A stretch of 7,106 bases of DNA from the NCBI GenBank assembly GCA_002405435.1, contig DHLU01000047.1:6123-13228 (forward strand). The letters are read 5' to 3'. The notes beneath the pieces were generated by a model. The model had not been told where the DNA came from, did no database searches, and saw nothing but the letters and a program-made list of their open reading frames with translations. Source of the DNA: Flavobacteriales bacterium UBA4660. Its GTDB lineage: Bacteria; Bacteroidota; Bacteroidia; Flavobacteriales_D; Sanyastnellaceae. Within the stretch, counting starts at the first letter, position 1. Each line of letters starts with the position of its first letter. Positions 6,405-7,106 of the stretch are shown here, piece after piece. A program made the translations under genes and the position numbers.

Positions 6405-6412
6405 CAAAGATA
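6405..6412 (-). promoter_or_regulatory. candidate -7 element directly before the porP-like gene
   Basis: On the minus strand TATCTTTG matches the Bacteroidota -7 consensus TANNTTTG exactly and ends only 4 bases before the ATG. If used, transcription would start at or next to the start codon and give a leaderless or nearly leaderless mRNA. No TTG is found at the expected -33 distance, so this could be chance and the gene may instead be read through from the upstream barrel gene. Confidence 0.25.
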
Positions 6413-6457
6413 TTCGATTGCGCCTTGCCCGGTCGTTCGCGGCAGAGACTGCCTAAA

Positions 6458-6476
6458 GGGGAGATTACATCTCTCC
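6458..6476 (-). terminator. weak hairpin spanning the stop codon of the outer-membrane barrel gene
   Basis: The minus strand reads GGAGAGAT-GTA-ATCTCCCC, an 8-bp inverted repeat with one internal mismatch and a 3-base loop, followed by only three Ts. The TAA stop codon lies in the loop and right arm. It could attenuate read-through into the porP-like gene or protect the mRNA 3' end, but it is a poor intrinsic terminator. Confidence 0.25.
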
Positions 6477-7106
6477 GCCTTCGCTGTTGTTGCGGGTGTT
6501 TTTCCGTCGGAACAGGGTACTGTCCAGTTTGCCAAACTTCCAGCTCAGGTTGAACCTCCACAACTGCGGATCGCGGCGTCTGAAGGTATCCTGCACAAAA
6601 AAGGGCGACTCACTGTGGATGTCACTCACGCGGGTGCGCAGGGCATCACTTATAGTAAAGCCCAGGGCGAGGTTGCGGTTTTTGCCGAATTCCTTGCGCA
6701 CAGATAAATCGATGCTGTACATGGGTTCCACATAACCCTGCACGGTGTTGTTGGCGCCGCCCCAGCCACCACCCCCCATACCGCCACCGCCGCCCATGCC
6801 CATGCTGCCGCCGCGTTCTCCGCTTCCCACCTCCAGTGCCCTGCGGCTTTGGTAATCGCCGGTCACCTGCACGGTGAAGTTTCCGGGTAATTTGTTGACA
6901 AGGTTGACTTTCACCCAATAGCTGGTGCGTTCGTTGGTGAGACCCGGACTCACATTGTTGCCGTCTATGGCGCTGTGGTACAGGTTGAAATTGAGGTTGA
7001 GCTCGGCCCACTTGGCCAGTGATTGACGCGACACCAGCTCGAGTCCTATGGCCTGGCTGCTCGCAGCGTTGGCATAGGTATTCACAACAATGCTTTCGTC
7101 CATGAT
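6465..7106 (-). CDS. TonB-receptor-like outer-membrane beta-barrel protein, C-terminal part (5' end outside window)
   Basis: This is the last 213 codons of a large outer-membrane barrel, open to the right edge; the first visible Met is preceded by an in-frame Ile codon and is internal. The sequence shows alternating beta-strands typical of the outer-membrane beta-barrel family found in Bacteroidota TonB-receptor-like proteins (OMP_b-brl_3 type): LELVSRQSLAKWAELNLNFNL, YWVKVNLVNKLP, FTVQVTGDYQS, then VEPMYSIDLSVRKEF, LALGFTISDALRTRV and the closing RRRDPQLWRFNLSWKFGKLD. Numbering from the first visible Met, residues about 93-117 form a Gly/Met-rich stretch that probably lies in an extracellular loop. 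The tail after the last strand is Arg/Asn-rich (LFRRKNTRNN), as in relatives. Transported substrate cannot be inferred because the plug and most of the barrel are missing. It is followed by the porP-like gene after 64 bp. Confidence 0.88.
   Translation of the reverse strand: MMDESIVVNTYANAASSQAIGLELVSRQSLAKWAELNLNFNLYHSAIDGNNVSPGLTNERTSYWVKVNLVNKLPGNFTVQVTGDYQSRRALEVGSGERGGSMGMGGGGGMGGGGWGGANNTVQGYVEPMYSIDLSVRKEFGKNRNLALGFTISDALRTRVSDIHSESPFFVQDTFRRRDPQLWRFNLSWKFGKLDSTLFRRKNTRNNSEGGEM

Noticed and set aside
6401..6535. 45-residue N-terminal extension of the porP-like protein
   Set aside because: It would bury the signal peptide, overlap the preceding barrel gene and does not resemble PorP/SprF N-termini.

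Overview
The window looks like a chromosomal segment from a member of the Bacteroidota with roughly balanced GC. The evidence is a PorP/SprF-family outer-membrane protein, a secreted protein with a type A type IX secretion (T9SS) C-terminal sorting domain, a TonB-receptor-like beta-barrel ending, Bacteroidota-style TANNTTTG promoter elements, and little Shine-Dalgarno sequence before the genes. The exact order cannot be fixed from this sequence. No mobile element, CRISPR array, tRNA or rRNA gene was seen.

Layout. Positions 1-1120 (+) hold the C-terminal part of the replicative polymerase subunit DnaE, cut by the left edge. A 168-bp gap with a candidate promoter leads to trxA (thioredoxin, 1289-1612, +). 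A strong hairpin with A and T tracts on its two sides (about 1626-1669) separates these genes from everything to the right, which is all on the minus strand. Read in the direction of transcription (right to left), the minus-strand genes are: the C-terminal part of a TonB-receptor-like outer-membrane beta-barrel (cut by the right edge), a PorP/SprF-family protein, an SRPBCC-fold protein, a short-chain dehydrogenase (SDR), a small three-helix membrane protein of unknown function, and a 641-residue secreted T9SS cargo protein. Gaps between successive genes are 64, 49, -4, 27 and 122 bp.

How the genes may work together. dnaE and trxA are housekeeping genes. The SRPBCC and SDR genes share an ATGA stop/start overlap, so they are almost certainly co-translated, and the small membrane-protein gene follows closely. 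This three-gene unit is the least understood part of the window. Its SDR keeps the nucleotide-binding glycine motif and the catalytic Lys but has Val where the catalytic Tyr should be. The outer-membrane genes and the T9SS cargo belong to the envelope and secretion biology typical of the phylum; the cargo contains two copies of a cysteine-rich beta-sandwich module flanking a DUF4397-like region.

I found no clearly new multi-gene system. The best leads are the Tyr-less SDR paired with an SRPBCC protein, and the exactly conserved cysteine spacing in the duplicated module of the T9SS cargo. No gene-free stretch exceeds 168 bp.
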